Below are positions 24,176-34,861 of a stretch of 41,704 bases of DNA, piece by piece. Position 1 is the stretch's first letter; every line of letters begins with the position of its first letter. The notes below the pieces were generated by a model, which saw nothing but the letters and a program-made list of their open reading frames with translations, searched no databases and was not told the origin of the DNA. Source of the DNA: Streptomycetaceae bacterium (GTDB taxonomy: Bacteria; Actinomycetota; Actinomycetes; Nanopelagicales; Nanopelagicaceae); assembly GCA_027488575.1 (NCBI GenBank), contig JAIYBJ010000003.1, forward strand, positions 1 through 41,704. Direction: 5' to 3'. Position numbers and translations under genes: made by a program.

Positions 24176-24627
24176 TGGCAAAACGCGATCTCGCTGTTGA
24201 TTTGTTCCGCTCTTTTAAAACGGGTGTAATTAAAAAAAGAAAAGTTGTAGAAGTTAGAAACAACACCGCCACTGACCCACAACTACTTGGTGATGTTTTA
24301 ACAAACCTCATTGAAGAACGTGATTGGAAGGCGGGTGTTGCGGAAGGAACACTCTTTACACAATGGGCAACAATTGTTGGCAACGACATTGCACAGCACG
24401 CCTCACCAGTTTCAATTAACGAAAATGTTTTAACAATTCAAACAACATCAACAGCGTGGGCAACACAATTATCTCTTGTGCAAAATGAAGTTTTAAAAAC
24501 AATTCAAAATAATCCATTTGGTGCAACGATCGAATCCATCTCAATCATCGGGCCAAACACACCATCATGGAAGCGCGGCATTAGATCCACGCGCGATGCT
24601 CGGGGCCCACGCGATACCTACAATTAA
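24175..24627 (+). CDS. dciA: DUF721 protein, DciA-like replicative helicase loader
   Basis: A 150-residue protein in the place of Rv0004, between recF and gyrB. The DUF721 domain (about 40-125) contains W-K-A-G-V-A-E-G-T-L-F-T-Q-W-A-T-I-V-G-N-D-I-A-Q-H-A-S-P and V-L-T-I-Q-T-T-S-T-A-W-A-T-Q-L-S-L. The domain family includes DciA, which helps load DnaB in bacteria lacking DnaC. The N-terminus is basic (V-I-K-K-R-K-V-V-E-V-R). Its role in replication fits the neighbours. The start codon overlaps the recF stop by one base. Confidence 0.88.
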   Translation: MAKRDLAVDLFRSFKTGVIKKRKVVEVRNNTATDPQLLGDVLTNLIEERDWKAGVAEGTLFTQWATIVGNDIAQHASPVSINENVLTIQTTSTAWATQLSLVQNEVLKTIQNNPFGATIESISIIGPNTPSWKRGIRSTRDARGPRDTYN

Positions 24628-26752
<2,125 letters not shown>

Positions 26753-26753
<1 letters not shown>

Positions 26754-29245
26754 TGGATGACCTAACTAAAAAACCAGACTTTGATCGCATTGAAAAAGTT
26801 GATCTCCAAGTTGAGATGGCACGTTCCTATCTCGACTATGCAATGTCAGTAATTGTTGGTCGCGCACTTCCAGATGTTCGCGATGGATTAAAACCAGTTC
26901 ACCGTCGTGTTTTGTATGCGATGTATGACGCTGGTTATCGCCCAGATAAGGGTTACTACAAATCTTCACGCATTGTTGGTGACGTCATGGGTAATTACCA
27001 CCCACATGGTGACACCGCGATTTATGACTCTGTAGTTCGTTTAGCGCAACCATGGTCTCTTCGTTATCCACTCGTAGATGGAAATGGAAACTTCGGTTCT
27101 CCCGGCAACGATCCAGCTGCTGCAATGCGTTACACAGAAGCGCGTTTAGCTCCACTAGCAATGGAAATGATGCGAGATATCGATGAAGACACAGTTAATT
27201 TTTCACCCAACTACGACGGCCGCTCACAAGAGCCAGATGTATTGCCATCGCGTTTACCAAATCTATTAGTAAATGGTTCTGCAGGTATCGCAGTTGGTAT
27301 GGCTACAAATATTCCGCCACACAACCTTCGCGAAATTAGTGAAGGTGTTATTTATGCACTCGAAAATCCAGATATGCCATCTGATCAACTACTTAAGCAT
27401 TTGCTTACAGTTGTAAAAGGCCCAGACTTTCCAACAAAGGCTTTGATTGTTGGTCGCACAGGAATCGAAGATGCTTACCGCACAGGCCGCGGATCAATCA
27501 CAATGCGCGCAGTTGTACAAGTAGAAGAAATCAATAAGCGCACATGTCTTGTAGTTACAGAACTTCCATACCAAGTTAACCCGGACAACTTAGCTCTACA
27601 GATTGCCGAACTAGAAAAAAAAAAAAAAATTAAAGGCATCGCAGATGTGCGCGATGAAGGCAATGAGCGCCTCGGTCAACGCCTTGTTATTGTTTTGCAA
27701 AACTCAGCAATTCCAAAAGTTATTCTTAACAACCTCTACAAACAAACACAATTACAAGACACTTTTGGCGCAAACATGTTGGCACTTGTCGATGGCGTTC
27801 CGCGCACACTGCGCCTAGATGAATTTATTCGCTATTACATCGAGCACCAAGTAGAAGTAATTGTTCGCCGCACTAAATTCCGTTTGGCAGAAAAAGAAAA
27901 ACGCGCACATATTCTGCTCGGCTACCTCAAAGCACTAGACGCACTAGACGCGGTCATCGCATTAATCCGTGCAAGTACAACGCCTGAAGAAGCTCGCACA
28001 GGTTTAATGAAACTTCTAGACGTCGATGAAATTCAAGCCAACGCAATTCTTGATATGCAGTTGCGTCGTATCGCAGCTCTTGAGCGTCAAAAGATCAACG
28101 ACGAGTACGACGGTCTTATGAAAGACATCATCGAACTCAATGCAATTCTTGTAAGCCCTGAAAAGCAGCGCGAAATAATCAAAACAGAGCTCTCTGATTT
28201 AGTTGCCAAATATGGCGACGAGCGCCGCACGCAAATCGTTGCTAGTGAGGGCGACTTCTCTGCAGAAGATTTAATTCCAGATCAAGATGTAGTCGTAACA
28301 ATTACTCACGGCGGATATTCAAAACGCACAGTTGCAGATCTCTATAGATCACAACGTCGTGGCGGTCGCGGAGTAAAGGGCGCTGCCCTTAAACAAGATG
28401 ATGTTGTCGACCACTTCTTTGTTGCATCCACTCACGACTGGTTGCTCTTTTTCACAAACCAAGGTCGCGTGTACCGCGCAAAAGTTCACGAATTACCAGA
28501 TGCTGGTCGAGATGCCCGCGGACAACACGTTGCAAACTTGATGGCTTTTAAACCAGATGAACAAATCGCTCAAGTCTTATCTCTTAAAGATTATGCAGCA
28601 GCTCCTTATTTGGTGCTCGCTACAAAGAGTGGACTCGTTAAGAAAACCCCACTTATTGAATATGACTCACCACGCACCGGTGGACTCATTGCAATTTCAT
28701 TAAAAGGCAGCGATGAAGTGGTCAGTGCTTCCCTTGTAAATAAAGATGATGAATTACTTTTGGTATCTAGAAAAGGAATGTCGCTGCGATTTACCGCAGA
28801 TGATGATTCACTGCGACCAATGGGTCGATCAACAAGTGGTGTAATCGGAATGAAGTTCCGAGCAGGCGATGAATTACTTGCTATGGCGCGAGTTAATTCA
28901 CAACTTGAAGGAAATTCATTTGTATTTACTGCAACCGATGGTGGTTACGGAAAGAAAACACCTATTGAGGAATACCGTTTACAAGGTCGCGGCGGAATTG
29001 GAATTAAAGCTGCAAAGATTGATGAAGATTCTCGCGGATCACTTGTCAGCGCACTTGTGTTACAAAACGAAGATGAAGTTCTTGCAATCACATCTGCAGG
29101 AACAGTGATGCGAACACCTGCTGCAGAAGTACGCCAAACAGGGCGCGATTCAATGGGTGTGCGCCTAGTTAACCTCGATGAAGGCGCAATTCTCCTATCG
29201 GTGACCAAGAACAGCGAGGATGAAATACCTGTAAAGAGTGTGTAG
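26753..29245 (+). CDS. gyrA: DNA gyrase subunit A
   Basis: An 830-residue DNA-breaking subunit. Catalytic Tyr127 is in [11 protein letters not shown]. The quinolone region reads [12 protein letters not shown] (81-92), with Thr88 at the position of Escherichia coli Ser83 and Asp92 at Asp87, so no resistance change is apparent. The C-terminal wrapping domain has the GyrA box Q-R-R-G-G-R-G. A run of 15 A (27615-27629) encodes E-K-K-K-K-I in the region before the middle of the breakage domain. The end is followed by a weak hairpin and the tRNA pair. The usual DUF3566 gene after gyrA is missing. Confidence 0.98.
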
Positions 29246-29321
29246 AGTTCACCCGAGTTTGGGCTCTAAGGAAGTTCGGGGTAACCTTGCGCTTCTGTAA
29301 TTAGTGGAAATCACTTTTTAC

Positions 29322-29396
29322 GGGCCTATAGCTCAGCCTGGTTAGAGCGCTTCCCTGATAAGGAAGAGGTCGATGGTTCAAGTCCATCTAGGCCCA
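29322..29396 (+). tRNA. tRNA-Ile (anticodon GAT)
   Basis: A 75-base cloverleaf: acceptor stem GGGCCTA/TAGGCCC, anticodon stem CTTCC/GGAAG with loop CTGATAA (anticodon GAT), and T-loop GTTCAAGTC. The discriminator is A and CCA is not encoded. It is followed by tRNA-Ala after 14 bases, the classic pair downstream of gyrA in actinobacteria. Confidence 0.97.
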
Positions 29397-29410
29397 CCCC
29401 GCTCTAATAC

Positions 29411-29483
29411 GGGGACCTAGCTCAATTGGTAGAGCACCGCCTTTGCAAGGCGGGGGTTAGGGGTTCGATTCCCCTGGTCTCCA
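29411..29483 (+). tRNA. tRNA-Ala (anticodon TGC)
   Basis: A 73-base cloverleaf: acceptor stem GGGGACC/GGTCTCC with one G-T pair (position 3), anticodon stem CCGCC/GGCGG with loop TTTGCAA (anticodon TGC), T-loop GTTCGATTC. The discriminator is A; no CCA is encoded. A T-rich stretch (TTTTTAGTTATTTTTTATTT) follows and may end transcription. Confidence 0.97.
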
Positions 29484-29504
29484 CAATTTTTAGTTATTTT
29501 TTAT

Positions 29505-30467
29505 TTAACCCATTAATTGCGCAAGTTTGTAATACAACGGAATTCCAACAATCAAATTAAATGGAAATGTAATTCCAATACTTGTCGTTAGCGCCAGAGT
29601 CGGACTTGCTTGAGGCAATGCCACTGCAACTGCAGCAGGTGCTGCAATGTAGGACGCGCTCGCGCACAGAATTCCCAGAACCGTTGCGCCACCAACACTT
29701 AATCCAATAAATGATCCAGCTAGTACGCCGATGGCACCACTTAGTATTGGAAAAGTTAAAGCGAAAATTGCTAGCGGAGCGCCAACATTAATTACTTCTC
29801 GGAAATTAGCGCCAGCCATGTACCCAAGGTGCAATAAGAACAAAACCAGGAAACCATTAAGTAGCGCTACAAAAAATGGACTTACCTTCGCATACCCCTC
29901 TTGAGTTGTAACAAAACCAATTACAAGGCCTCCAATTAACAAAAGCACAGTTTTACCGAGCAAGACTTCTTTGAAGGTAACTCCCCAACTCACTTGAACA
30001 GCAGACTTTCGTGAGGCCATGTAAATACCAACAATCAGGCCAGGGATTTCCAAAAGGGTGAGCAGTGCTGGAGCGAACCCCTCAACAAAGATGGAGTTAC
30101 TTTCGAGAAACAAAAGACCAGCAGAAAAGGTAACCAAAGAAGTGGATCCATAGTGGGCAGCAATTGATCCACGATCTACGTAGCTGAGCACTTTAATAAA
30201 ACTTAATAAATAAAAAGCCATAAATGGAATTAACAACCCGAGCAAAATTGTGGTTATTGAAGGAACAAAGAGTTCTGATAAAGATGTGGATTTAAGGGAG
30301 TGGCCACCTTTTAAGCCAATTCCAAAGAGTAAATACACTGTAAGGAATTGATAAATGGCATCTGGTAGTCGGACATCACTTTTGATGCGGGCTGCGATAA
30401 AACCAAAGACGAATGTCAGCACACCCACCGAAGTGAGATTAGACACCGCGATTTCCCATGAATCCAT
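29505..30467 (-). CDS. sbtA: Sodium-dependent bicarbonate transporter-like permease (SbtA family)
   Basis: A 320-residue membrane protein with about ten helices in two similar halves. It contains the family-like pieces G-I-G-L-K-G-G (after helix 2), a Y-G-S-T-S-L-V-T-F motif, L-H-L-G-Y-M-A-G, and C-A-S-A-S-Y-I-A-A-P-A-A-V-A-V-A-L-P in the second half. I choose ATG 30467, because GGAGG lies six bases upstream; a frame starting at 30662 would run into ppiA. SbtA takes up bicarbonate with sodium in cyanobacteria, and relatives occur in heterotrophs. The PII-like partner SbtB is not visible nearby. The gene diverges from ppiA and ends close to the tRNA pair. Confidence 0.8.
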   Translation of the reverse strand: MDSWEIAVSNLTSVGVLTFVFGFIAARIKSDVRLPDAIYQFLTVYLLFGIGLKGGHSLKSTSLSELFVPSITTILLGLLIPFMAFYLLSFIKVLSYVDRGSIAAHYGSTSLVTFSAGLLFLESNSIFVEGFAPALLTLLEIPGLIVGIYMASRKSAVQVSWGVTFKEVLLGKTVLLLIGGLVIGFVTTQEGYAKVSPFFVALLNGFLVLFLLHLGYMAGANFREVINVGAPLAIFALTFPILSGAIGVLAGSFIGLSVGGATVLGILCASASYIAAPAAVAVALPQASPTLALTTSIGITFPFNLIVGIPLYYKLAQLMG

Positions 30468-30495
30468 GTAATTCCTCCAGAAATCAAATTTAGCG

Positions 30496-30501
30496 TAATC
30501 T
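30496..30501 (+). promoter_or_regulatory. Probable leaderless -10 box for ppiA
   Basis: TAATCT sits six bases before the ppiA ATG at 30508 and matches TANNNT. It lies in the 40-base divergent gap to sbtA, which by contrast has a strong GGAGG ribosome-binding site. Confidence 0.5.
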
Positions 30502-30507
30502 TCTGCC

Positions 30508-31020
30508 ATGACAACTACAGCCACTCTGCATACTTCACTCGGTGACATCGTTATCGAACTATTTCCAAACCACGCACCTAAGACAGTTGCTAACTTTGTT
30601 GAGCTAGCAACTGGTGCACGCGAATGGACAGATCCACGTACTGGTGCAAAAACAACTGCCAATCTCTACGACGGAACTATTTTTCACCGCGTCATTGATG
30701 GCTTCATGATTCAAGGTGGAGATCCACTCGGTCAAGGAACAGGCGGACCTGGTTATCGCTTCGCCGATGAGTTCCACGGTGAACTAACTTTTGATCGCCC
30801 ATACATTCTTGCAATGGCTAACTCTGGACCAGGAACAAATGGTTCACAATTCTTTATTACTGTCGCTCCAACAACATGGCTTAACCGCAAGCACTCAATC
30901 TTCGGTGAAGTAAAAGATGCTGCTAGCCAAGGCGTTGTAGATGCAATTGCAAAGGCAAAGACTGGTGCTCAAGATAAGCCAGTTACACCTATAACAATTA
31001 ATAGCGTCACAGTTAAGTAA
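30508..31020 (+). CDS. ppiA: Cyclophilin-type peptidyl-prolyl isomerase
   Basis: A 170-residue cytoplasmic cyclophilin (no signal peptide) that speeds proline isomerisation in folding. Family blocks: [31 protein letters not shown], then [16 protein letters not shown]. The catalytic Arg (F-H-R) and the Phe and Gln pocket residues are present. It is the ppiA of the gyrA-tRNA-ppiA region (Rv0009 place). It is followed by the rhomboid gene after three bases. Confidence 0.96.
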   Translation: MTTTATLHTSLGDIVIELFPNHAPKTVANFVELATGAREWTDPRTGAKTTANLYDGTIFHRVIDGFMIQGGDPLGQGTGGPGYRFADEFHGELTFDRPYILAMANSGPGTNGSQFFITVAPTTWLNRKHSIFGEVKDAASQGVVDAIAKAKTGAQDKPVTPITINSVTVK

Positions 31021-31023
31021 TTT

Positions 31024-31563
31024 ATGGCTTCACTGAAGCGCTCGGCAACAACAACGATTATCACAATCATTGCTGCTGCCTATCTTTATAATCTAGTTTT
31101 CGGCGGACTAGAAAACCGATTCGCGCTTCCAAACCTTGATTACTTAACTTCAACCGGCGAGTGGTATCGACTCGTCACAGTCGCGTTGGTTCATGGCGGA
31201 ATATTTCACTTAGGTTTTAACTTGTATGCGTTAATGGCACTTGGAAATCCAGTTGAATCAGCATTTGGTAAATCACGGTTCTTAATCATTTTCTTCGCCT
31301 CTTTGATTTCCGGATCCTTGCTTTCAACCTATCTTGCAACACCGTTCCAATATTCAGTCGGTGTTTCTGGAGCGGTCTTCGGATTATTCGGCGCCTTTGC
31401 AGTTGTAAGTAAGCGCTACGGTCTTGAGATAAAGAGCATTGCTGTAATCGTGATCATTAACTTTGCGATGGGATTTGTCATTGGCGGCGTTGATTGGCGC
31501 GCACATTTAGGCGGATTAATCGGCGGCTCAATTGCTGCAGCCGCGATGCTCCCAAAGCGATAA
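31024..31563 (+). CDS. Rhomboid-family intramembrane serine protease
   Basis: A 179-residue six-helix protease. The Ser-His dyad is visible: Ser115 in G-V-S-G-A-V-F-G and His161 in R-A-H-L-G-G. The H-G-G-I-F-H-L-G-F-N block (57-66) in helix 2 is typical, including the oxyanion Asn66. It cuts transmembrane helices of unknown substrates. It follows ppiA with a three-base gap, the usual actinobacterial pair. The stop is followed by a DnaA-box-containing island before crgA. Confidence 0.93.
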   Translation: MASLKRSATTTIITIIAAAYLYNLVFGGLENRFALPNLDYLTSTGEWYRLVTVALVHGGIFHLGFNLYALMALGNPVESAFGKSRFLIIFFASLISGSLLSTYLATPFQYSVGVSGAVFGLFGAFAVVSKRYGLEIKSIAVIVIINFAMGFVIGGVDWRAHLGGLIGGSIAAAAMLPKR

Positions 31564-31617
31564 AGAGTTATCCACAGAAGTTATCCACTGTGTGGACCGA
31601 ATTACACGCGTGTAATT
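31564..31617. other. DnaA-box and palindrome island between rhomboid and crgA
   Basis: The convergent spacer holds a perfect DnaA box TTATCCACA (31568-31576) and a one-mismatch TTATCCACT (31581-31589), as direct repeats of AGTTATCCAC 13 bases apart. TCCAC-TGT-GTGGA (31584-31596) overlaps the second. Then an 18-base perfect palindrome AATTACACGCGTGTAATT (31600-31617) runs two bases into the crgA stop codon. It could terminate both genes or bind DnaA, or both. It is about 10 kb from oriC. Confidence 0.6.
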
Positions 31618-31879
31618 AGCGCCATTTAGTGGCGAGCGTGAATCCAAATCCAACGAAGCTAAATCCAATAACCATGTTCCATGCACCAATGCCAGGAATT
31701 GGATACTCAGTCTGAGTTACATAAAAGACCACAATCCAGAAAAGACCTACGAGGAATGCAGTAACCATGAGGGGCGCTAACCAACGTGGGCTCTCTGCTG
31801 GAGCAACTGCGTGATCAACCACGTCTTGCTCGTGTGCGTGCGCCTTTTGAACCTTCTTACGGAGCTTTGATTTTGGCAT
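31616..31879 (-). CDS. crgA: Cell division protein CrgA
   Basis: An 87-residue membrane protein with two helices and a basic cytoplasmic N-terminus (M-P-K-S-K-L-R-K-K-V). The second segment contains P-I-P-G-I-G-A-W-N-M-V-I-G-F, a highly conserved CrgA block. CrgA coordinates FtsZ-ring and peptidoglycan synthesis, and is limited to actinobacteria. It is convergent with the rhomboid gene and divergent from the amidotransferase gene, as in mycobacteria (Rv0011c). A TAACCT box six bases before the ATG suggests a leaderless mRNA. Confidence 0.95.
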   Translation of the reverse strand: MPKSKLRKKVQKAHAHEQDVVDHAVAPAESPRWLAPLMVTAFLVGLFWIVVFYVTQTEYPIPGIGAWNMVIGFSFVGFGFTLATKWR

Positions 31880-31885
31880 GAGGCG

Positions 31886-31909
31886 AGGTTACACCGAAAC
31901 CTTCATAAT
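31886..31909. promoter_or_regulatory. Divergent promoters for crgA and pabA
   Basis: TAACCT on the minus strand (31891-31886, preceded by TG) is six bases before the crgA ATG. CATAAT on the plus strand (31904-31909), one base off TATAAT, is six bases before the pabA ATG at 31916. The gap between the genes is 36 bases, so each -10 box falls where the other would need its -35. Confidence 0.5.
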
Positions 31910-31915
31910 TGGCAC

Positions 31916-32542
31916 ATGGCTACCAAGATCCTCGTTGTAGATAACTACGACTCCTTTGTATTTAACTTGGTGCAATACCTAGGCCAACTTGGGGCCGAGT
32001 GCACCGTTGTGCGCAACGACGAAGTCACAGCCGATGAAGCCAGCAAATATGACGGCGTACTAATTTCTCCAGGACCTGGCACTCCAGAAAAAGCTGGTGT
32101 CAGTATCGAGATGATTAATTATTGCGCCGAAAAACAAATCCCACTCTTTGGTGTCTGTCTTGGCCACCAAGCAATTGGTGTTGCATTTGGCGCAACAGTT
32201 TCGCGAGCACCAGAGTTATTGCACGGAAAAACTTCGCAGGTTATTCATGAAGGTGCCGGAGTACTTAGTAACTTGCCATCACCATTTACTGCAACTCGTT
32301 ATCACTCACTTGCTGTCGAACCAGCAACAATCGGTGATCAACTAGAAGTAACAGGCCGCACAGAATCTGGTGTTGTCATGTCGATGCGCCATAAAACTCT
32401 GCCAATCGAAGGCGTTCAATTTCATCCAGAATCAGTGTTAACAGAACATGGCCACAAGTTATTAGCTAATTGGTTAACTCAGTGTGGAGATAAGAACGCA
32501 CAGAACAAAGCAGTTGGCTTATCTGCCGTAATCAGCAGCTAA
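31916..32542 (+). CDS. pabA: Glutamine amidotransferase component II (anthranilate or aminodeoxychorismate synthase)
   Basis: A 208-residue class I amidotransferase that supplies ammonia from glutamine to a chorismate-using partner. The nucleophile Cys81 is in G-V-C-L-G-H-Q, with His170 and Glu172 in F-H-P-E-S. The N-terminal D-N-Y-D-S-F-V-F-N-L and S-P-G-P-G-T-P blocks are canonical. It stands alone near crgA, as Rv0013 does in mycobacteria, and probably serves tryptophan, folate or both. No partner component I is in the window. It abuts the pknB stop codon on the other strand. Confidence 0.94.
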   Translation: MATKILVVDNYDSFVFNLVQYLGQLGAECTVVRNDEVTADEASKYDGVLISPGPGTPEKAGVSIEMINYCAEKQIPLFGVCLGHQAIGVAFGATVSRAPELLHGKTSQVIHEGAGVLSNLPSPFTATRYHSLAVEPATIGDQLEVTGRTESGVVMSMRHKTLPIEGVQFHPESVLTEHGHKLLANWLTQCGDKNAQNKAVGLSAVISS

Positions 32543-32549
32543 TTACGGC
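32525..32549. terminator. Bidirectional hairpin over the abutting stop codons of pabA and pknB
   Basis: GCCGTAAT (32525-32532) and ATTACGGC (32542-32549) form an eight-base perfect stem around CAGCAGCTA. The hairpin covers the pabA stop (32540-32542) and the pknB stop (32543-32545). T-rich sequence follows on the plus strand (GCTTTATT). It is probably a shared terminator built from coding sequence. Confidence 0.6.
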
Positions 32550-34084
32550 GCTTTATTAATTGTAATTGTTACTGGTTGTCCAATCGTTTGCGTTGTTCCA
32601 GCATCAGGTGCTTGTCTAATTACAACACCTATTGGTTGGTTTGAATCAAACGCTTCAACTTCTCTAACCAAGAAGCCAGCTTGAACCAATAATGTTTTTG
32701 CTTGAATTGCATCAATACCAATAAGGGATGGAACCTCAACTTGCCCACTAGCAATTTGCAAAACAACGCCGCTACCAGCAGAAATTGTTGAACCTGGCTC
32801 TGGTGAAACATTTAAAACGGTTCCTTGTGGACGATCTGATGGAACGGCAAGTGTGGATGAAATAACTAAACCAACTGCAGCCAATGAGTTGCGCGCATCA
32901 ATGAGAGACAAGCCAACTAAATCAGTAGGAACGATTGCATCTCCAGGACCATCAGAAATCGTGATGATGACACCAGATCCTTTAGCGGCGCGTGTTGTTG
33001 CAAGAGGGAATTGGCTTGCAACGCGATCTTTAGGAATTCTTGAATCGTGCGCGCGCTGCACAGTAACTGTGTAATCAGTTAACAACGCTTGTGCGGCAAT
33101 CTGCGTGAGGCCAACAACGTTTGGAATTCCATCGCTTCCAACGGTTGAATCTGAGCGTGAAAGAAACGCACCACCTGCAACAACGGCAAGTGCTGTAACA
33201 AGTGCAACAACTGAAGTTAAAACTGTACGGCGAGAAACTTTGGTTCGCGCAATCTTTGTTGTTACTGCTTGACCAGTGCGCACGCGATGTAGATCATCAA
33301 ACATTAACCCAGCAGATTGATAGCGATCCTGTGCTTTCTTAGCTAGAGCAACAGATAGCAAGACATCAATATCACCAGGAAGTGTTGGTTGAATCGAAGA
33401 TGGCTTAGGCAATTCACCAGAAACATGTTGGTATGCAATCGAAACTGGCGTATCACCCGTAAATGGTGGGCGCCCTGTTAATACTTCAAATAGCAAACAA
33501 CCAGTTGAATAAATATCACTGCGCGCATCTGCCGTATCGCCCATTGCTTGTTCTGGTGACAAGTACTGCGCTGTGCCAACAATGTTCCATGTGCTTGTAA
33601 GAGTTGCACCGAAATCATCCATTGCACGAGCAATACCAAAGTCCATCACCTTTACATCACCCATGTCTGTGATCATGATGTTTGCAGGTTTGATATCTCG
33701 GTGAACAATTCCGCGTTCATGCGAATACTCAAGGGCGGCAAGAATTCCTTCGCCAATTTCTAGTGCACGATCTAAAGGAATTCTCTCTCCACGATGAATT
33801 AATTCGCGCAAGGTGTGACCAGAAATTAACTCCATAACAATGTATGGCGCAGGATCTTCGCCAGAGTCATAAACCGCAACAATTCCTGGGTGATTTAAAC
33901 CAGCTGCAGCAAATGCTTCTTTTCTAAAGCGCGCAACAAAGGATGGATCTTTTGCAAGGTCGCTACGCAGAATCTTTACTGCGACTTTTCTAGCAAGTCT
34001 TTCATCCTGTGCAACATAAACATCAGCCATTCCGCCGGTGCCAATCATTTCGCCAACTGTGTAGCGACCGCCGAGAAGTGTCAT
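32543..34084 (-). CDS. pknB: PASTA-domain serine/threonine protein kinase PknB
   Basis: A 513-residue receptor kinase. The kinase domain (about 8-270) has the Gly loop G-T-G-G-M-A-D-V-Y, Lys37 in A-V-K-I-L, the catalytic H-R-D-I-K-P-A-N (128-135) and D-F-G (148-150). One membrane helix (about 288-308) leads to three PASTA repeats (about 318-378, 384-446, 449-513) outside, which sense peptidoglycan fragments. Mycobacterial PknB has four PASTA repeats and 626 residues. The start overlaps the pstP stop by four bases. In mycobacteria rodA, pbpA and pknA lie between pstP and pknB; they are absent here. Expected substrates include CwlM. Confidence 0.95.
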   Translation of the reverse strand: MTLLGGRYTVGEMIGTGGMADVYVAQDERLARKVAVKILRSDLAKDPSFVARFRKEAFAAAGLNHPGIVAVYDSGEDPAPYIVMELISGHTLRELIHRGERIPLDRALEIGEGILAALEYSHERGIVHRDIKPANIMITDMGDVKVMDFGIARAMDDFGATLTSTWNIVGTAQYLSPEQAMGDTADARSDIYSTGCLLFEVLTGRPPFTGDTPVSIAYQHVSGELPKPSSIQPTLPGDIDVLLSVALAKKAQDRYQSAGLMFDDLHRVRTGQAVTTKIARTKVSRRTVLTSVVALVTALAVVAGGAFLSRSDSTVGSDGIPNVVGLTQIAAQALLTDYTVTVQRAHDSRIPKDRVASQFPLATTRAAKGSGVIITISDGPGDAIVPTDLVGLSLIDARNSLAAVGLVISSTLAVPSDRPQGTVLNVSPEPGSTISAGSGVVLQIASGQVEVPSLIGIDAIQAKTLLVQAGFLVREVEAFDSNQPIGVVIRQAPDAGTTQTIGQPVTITINKAP

Positions 34085-34854
34085 TCGGCAGCTCCAATCA
34101 ATTCAACGCGATGTTCTTCTTCGTCAATAACATCGGCAACAACAACAGTGACATTATCTGGCGCACCATTGACGTAGGTTGCTTCAACGAGTGCAACAAC
34201 TGCTTCGTCACGGTTTGATTTTTTCAACAAGGATTTGATTTCTTTCTCTGTCAAAACACTCGATAATCCATCGCTACAGAGTAAGAAGCGATCCTTAGAA
34301 TTAACTTCGTAAACCATGAGAACTGGCGCAACAGAGCCTTCACCCATCAAAACTTGAGTCAACATTGATCGCTGCGGATGATCAGCAGCTTCTGACATCG
34401 AAATAGTGCCTGAATCCAACAACTCCTGCAGAACAGTGTGATCGTGAGTTAATTGTTCAAAAGTATTTCCACGCAGGCGATAACAACGAGAATCACCAAC
34501 ATGTAAAAGAGCAACGCGCCCATCCCTGATTAGTAGCGCCGTTAGCGTCGTGCCCATTCCACGCAATTCAATTTCATCACTAGCAACGCGGGATATTTCT
34601 CCGTCGATTGTGTGAAGAGAGTTAAGCAACAAATCTTCTATGGAATCTGTATCAATATCTGGCGCAGTTAACACCGGCACCATCGTCGCAAGAGTTTTAA
34701 TTGCAATTTGCGATGCAACTTCTCCGCCAGCGTGCCCGCCCATTCCATCTGCAACTGCTAATAAAGAAGAACTAGTAAGTGCGGAATCTTCATTGCCGCT
34801 TCGCGCCAAACCAATTGCGGTGCGCGCAGAAACAGCGAAGTAACTCTTACTCAT
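34081..34854 (-). CDS. pstP: PPM-type serine/threonine phosphatase PstP (soluble form)
   Basis: A 257-residue PP2C-like phosphatase that reverses kinases such as PknB. Metal-binding motifs are visible: R-S-G-N-E-D-S near the start, A-D-G-M-G-G-H-A-G-G-E-V-A-S, H-V-G-D-S-R-C-Y-R-L-R-G, L-L-C-S-D-G-L-S, and G-A-P-D-N-V-T-V-V-V-A-D at the end. Mycobacterial PstP continues with a membrane helix and an outer domain (514 residues); here the protein stops after the catalytic domain, so it should be cytoplasmic. TAGGCT lies seven bases before the ATG. FHA genes usually found upstream are absent. Confidence 0.94.
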   Translation of the reverse strand: MSKSYFAVSARTAIGLARSGNEDSALTSSSLLAVADGMGGHAGGEVASQIAIKTLATMVPVLTAPDIDTDSIEDLLLNSLHTIDGEISRVASDEIELRGMGTTLTALLIRDGRVALLHVGDSRCYRLRGNTFEQLTHDHTVLQELLDSGTISMSEAADHPQRSMLTQVLMGEGSVAPVLMVYEVNSKDRFLLCSDGLSSVLTEKEIKSLLKKSNRDEAVVALVEATYVNGAPDNVTVVVADVIDEEEHRVELIGAAE

Positions 34855-34861
34855 ACCGCGT

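Noticed and set aside
27600-27640. A-run as evidence that gyrA is a frameshifted pseudogene
   Set aside because: The frame stays open on both sides and the protein is full length with all motifs.
30468-30662. Longer start of the SbtA-like gene inside ppiA on the other strand
   Set aside because: GGAGG at the right distance marks ATG 30467; the added part is antisense to ppiA.
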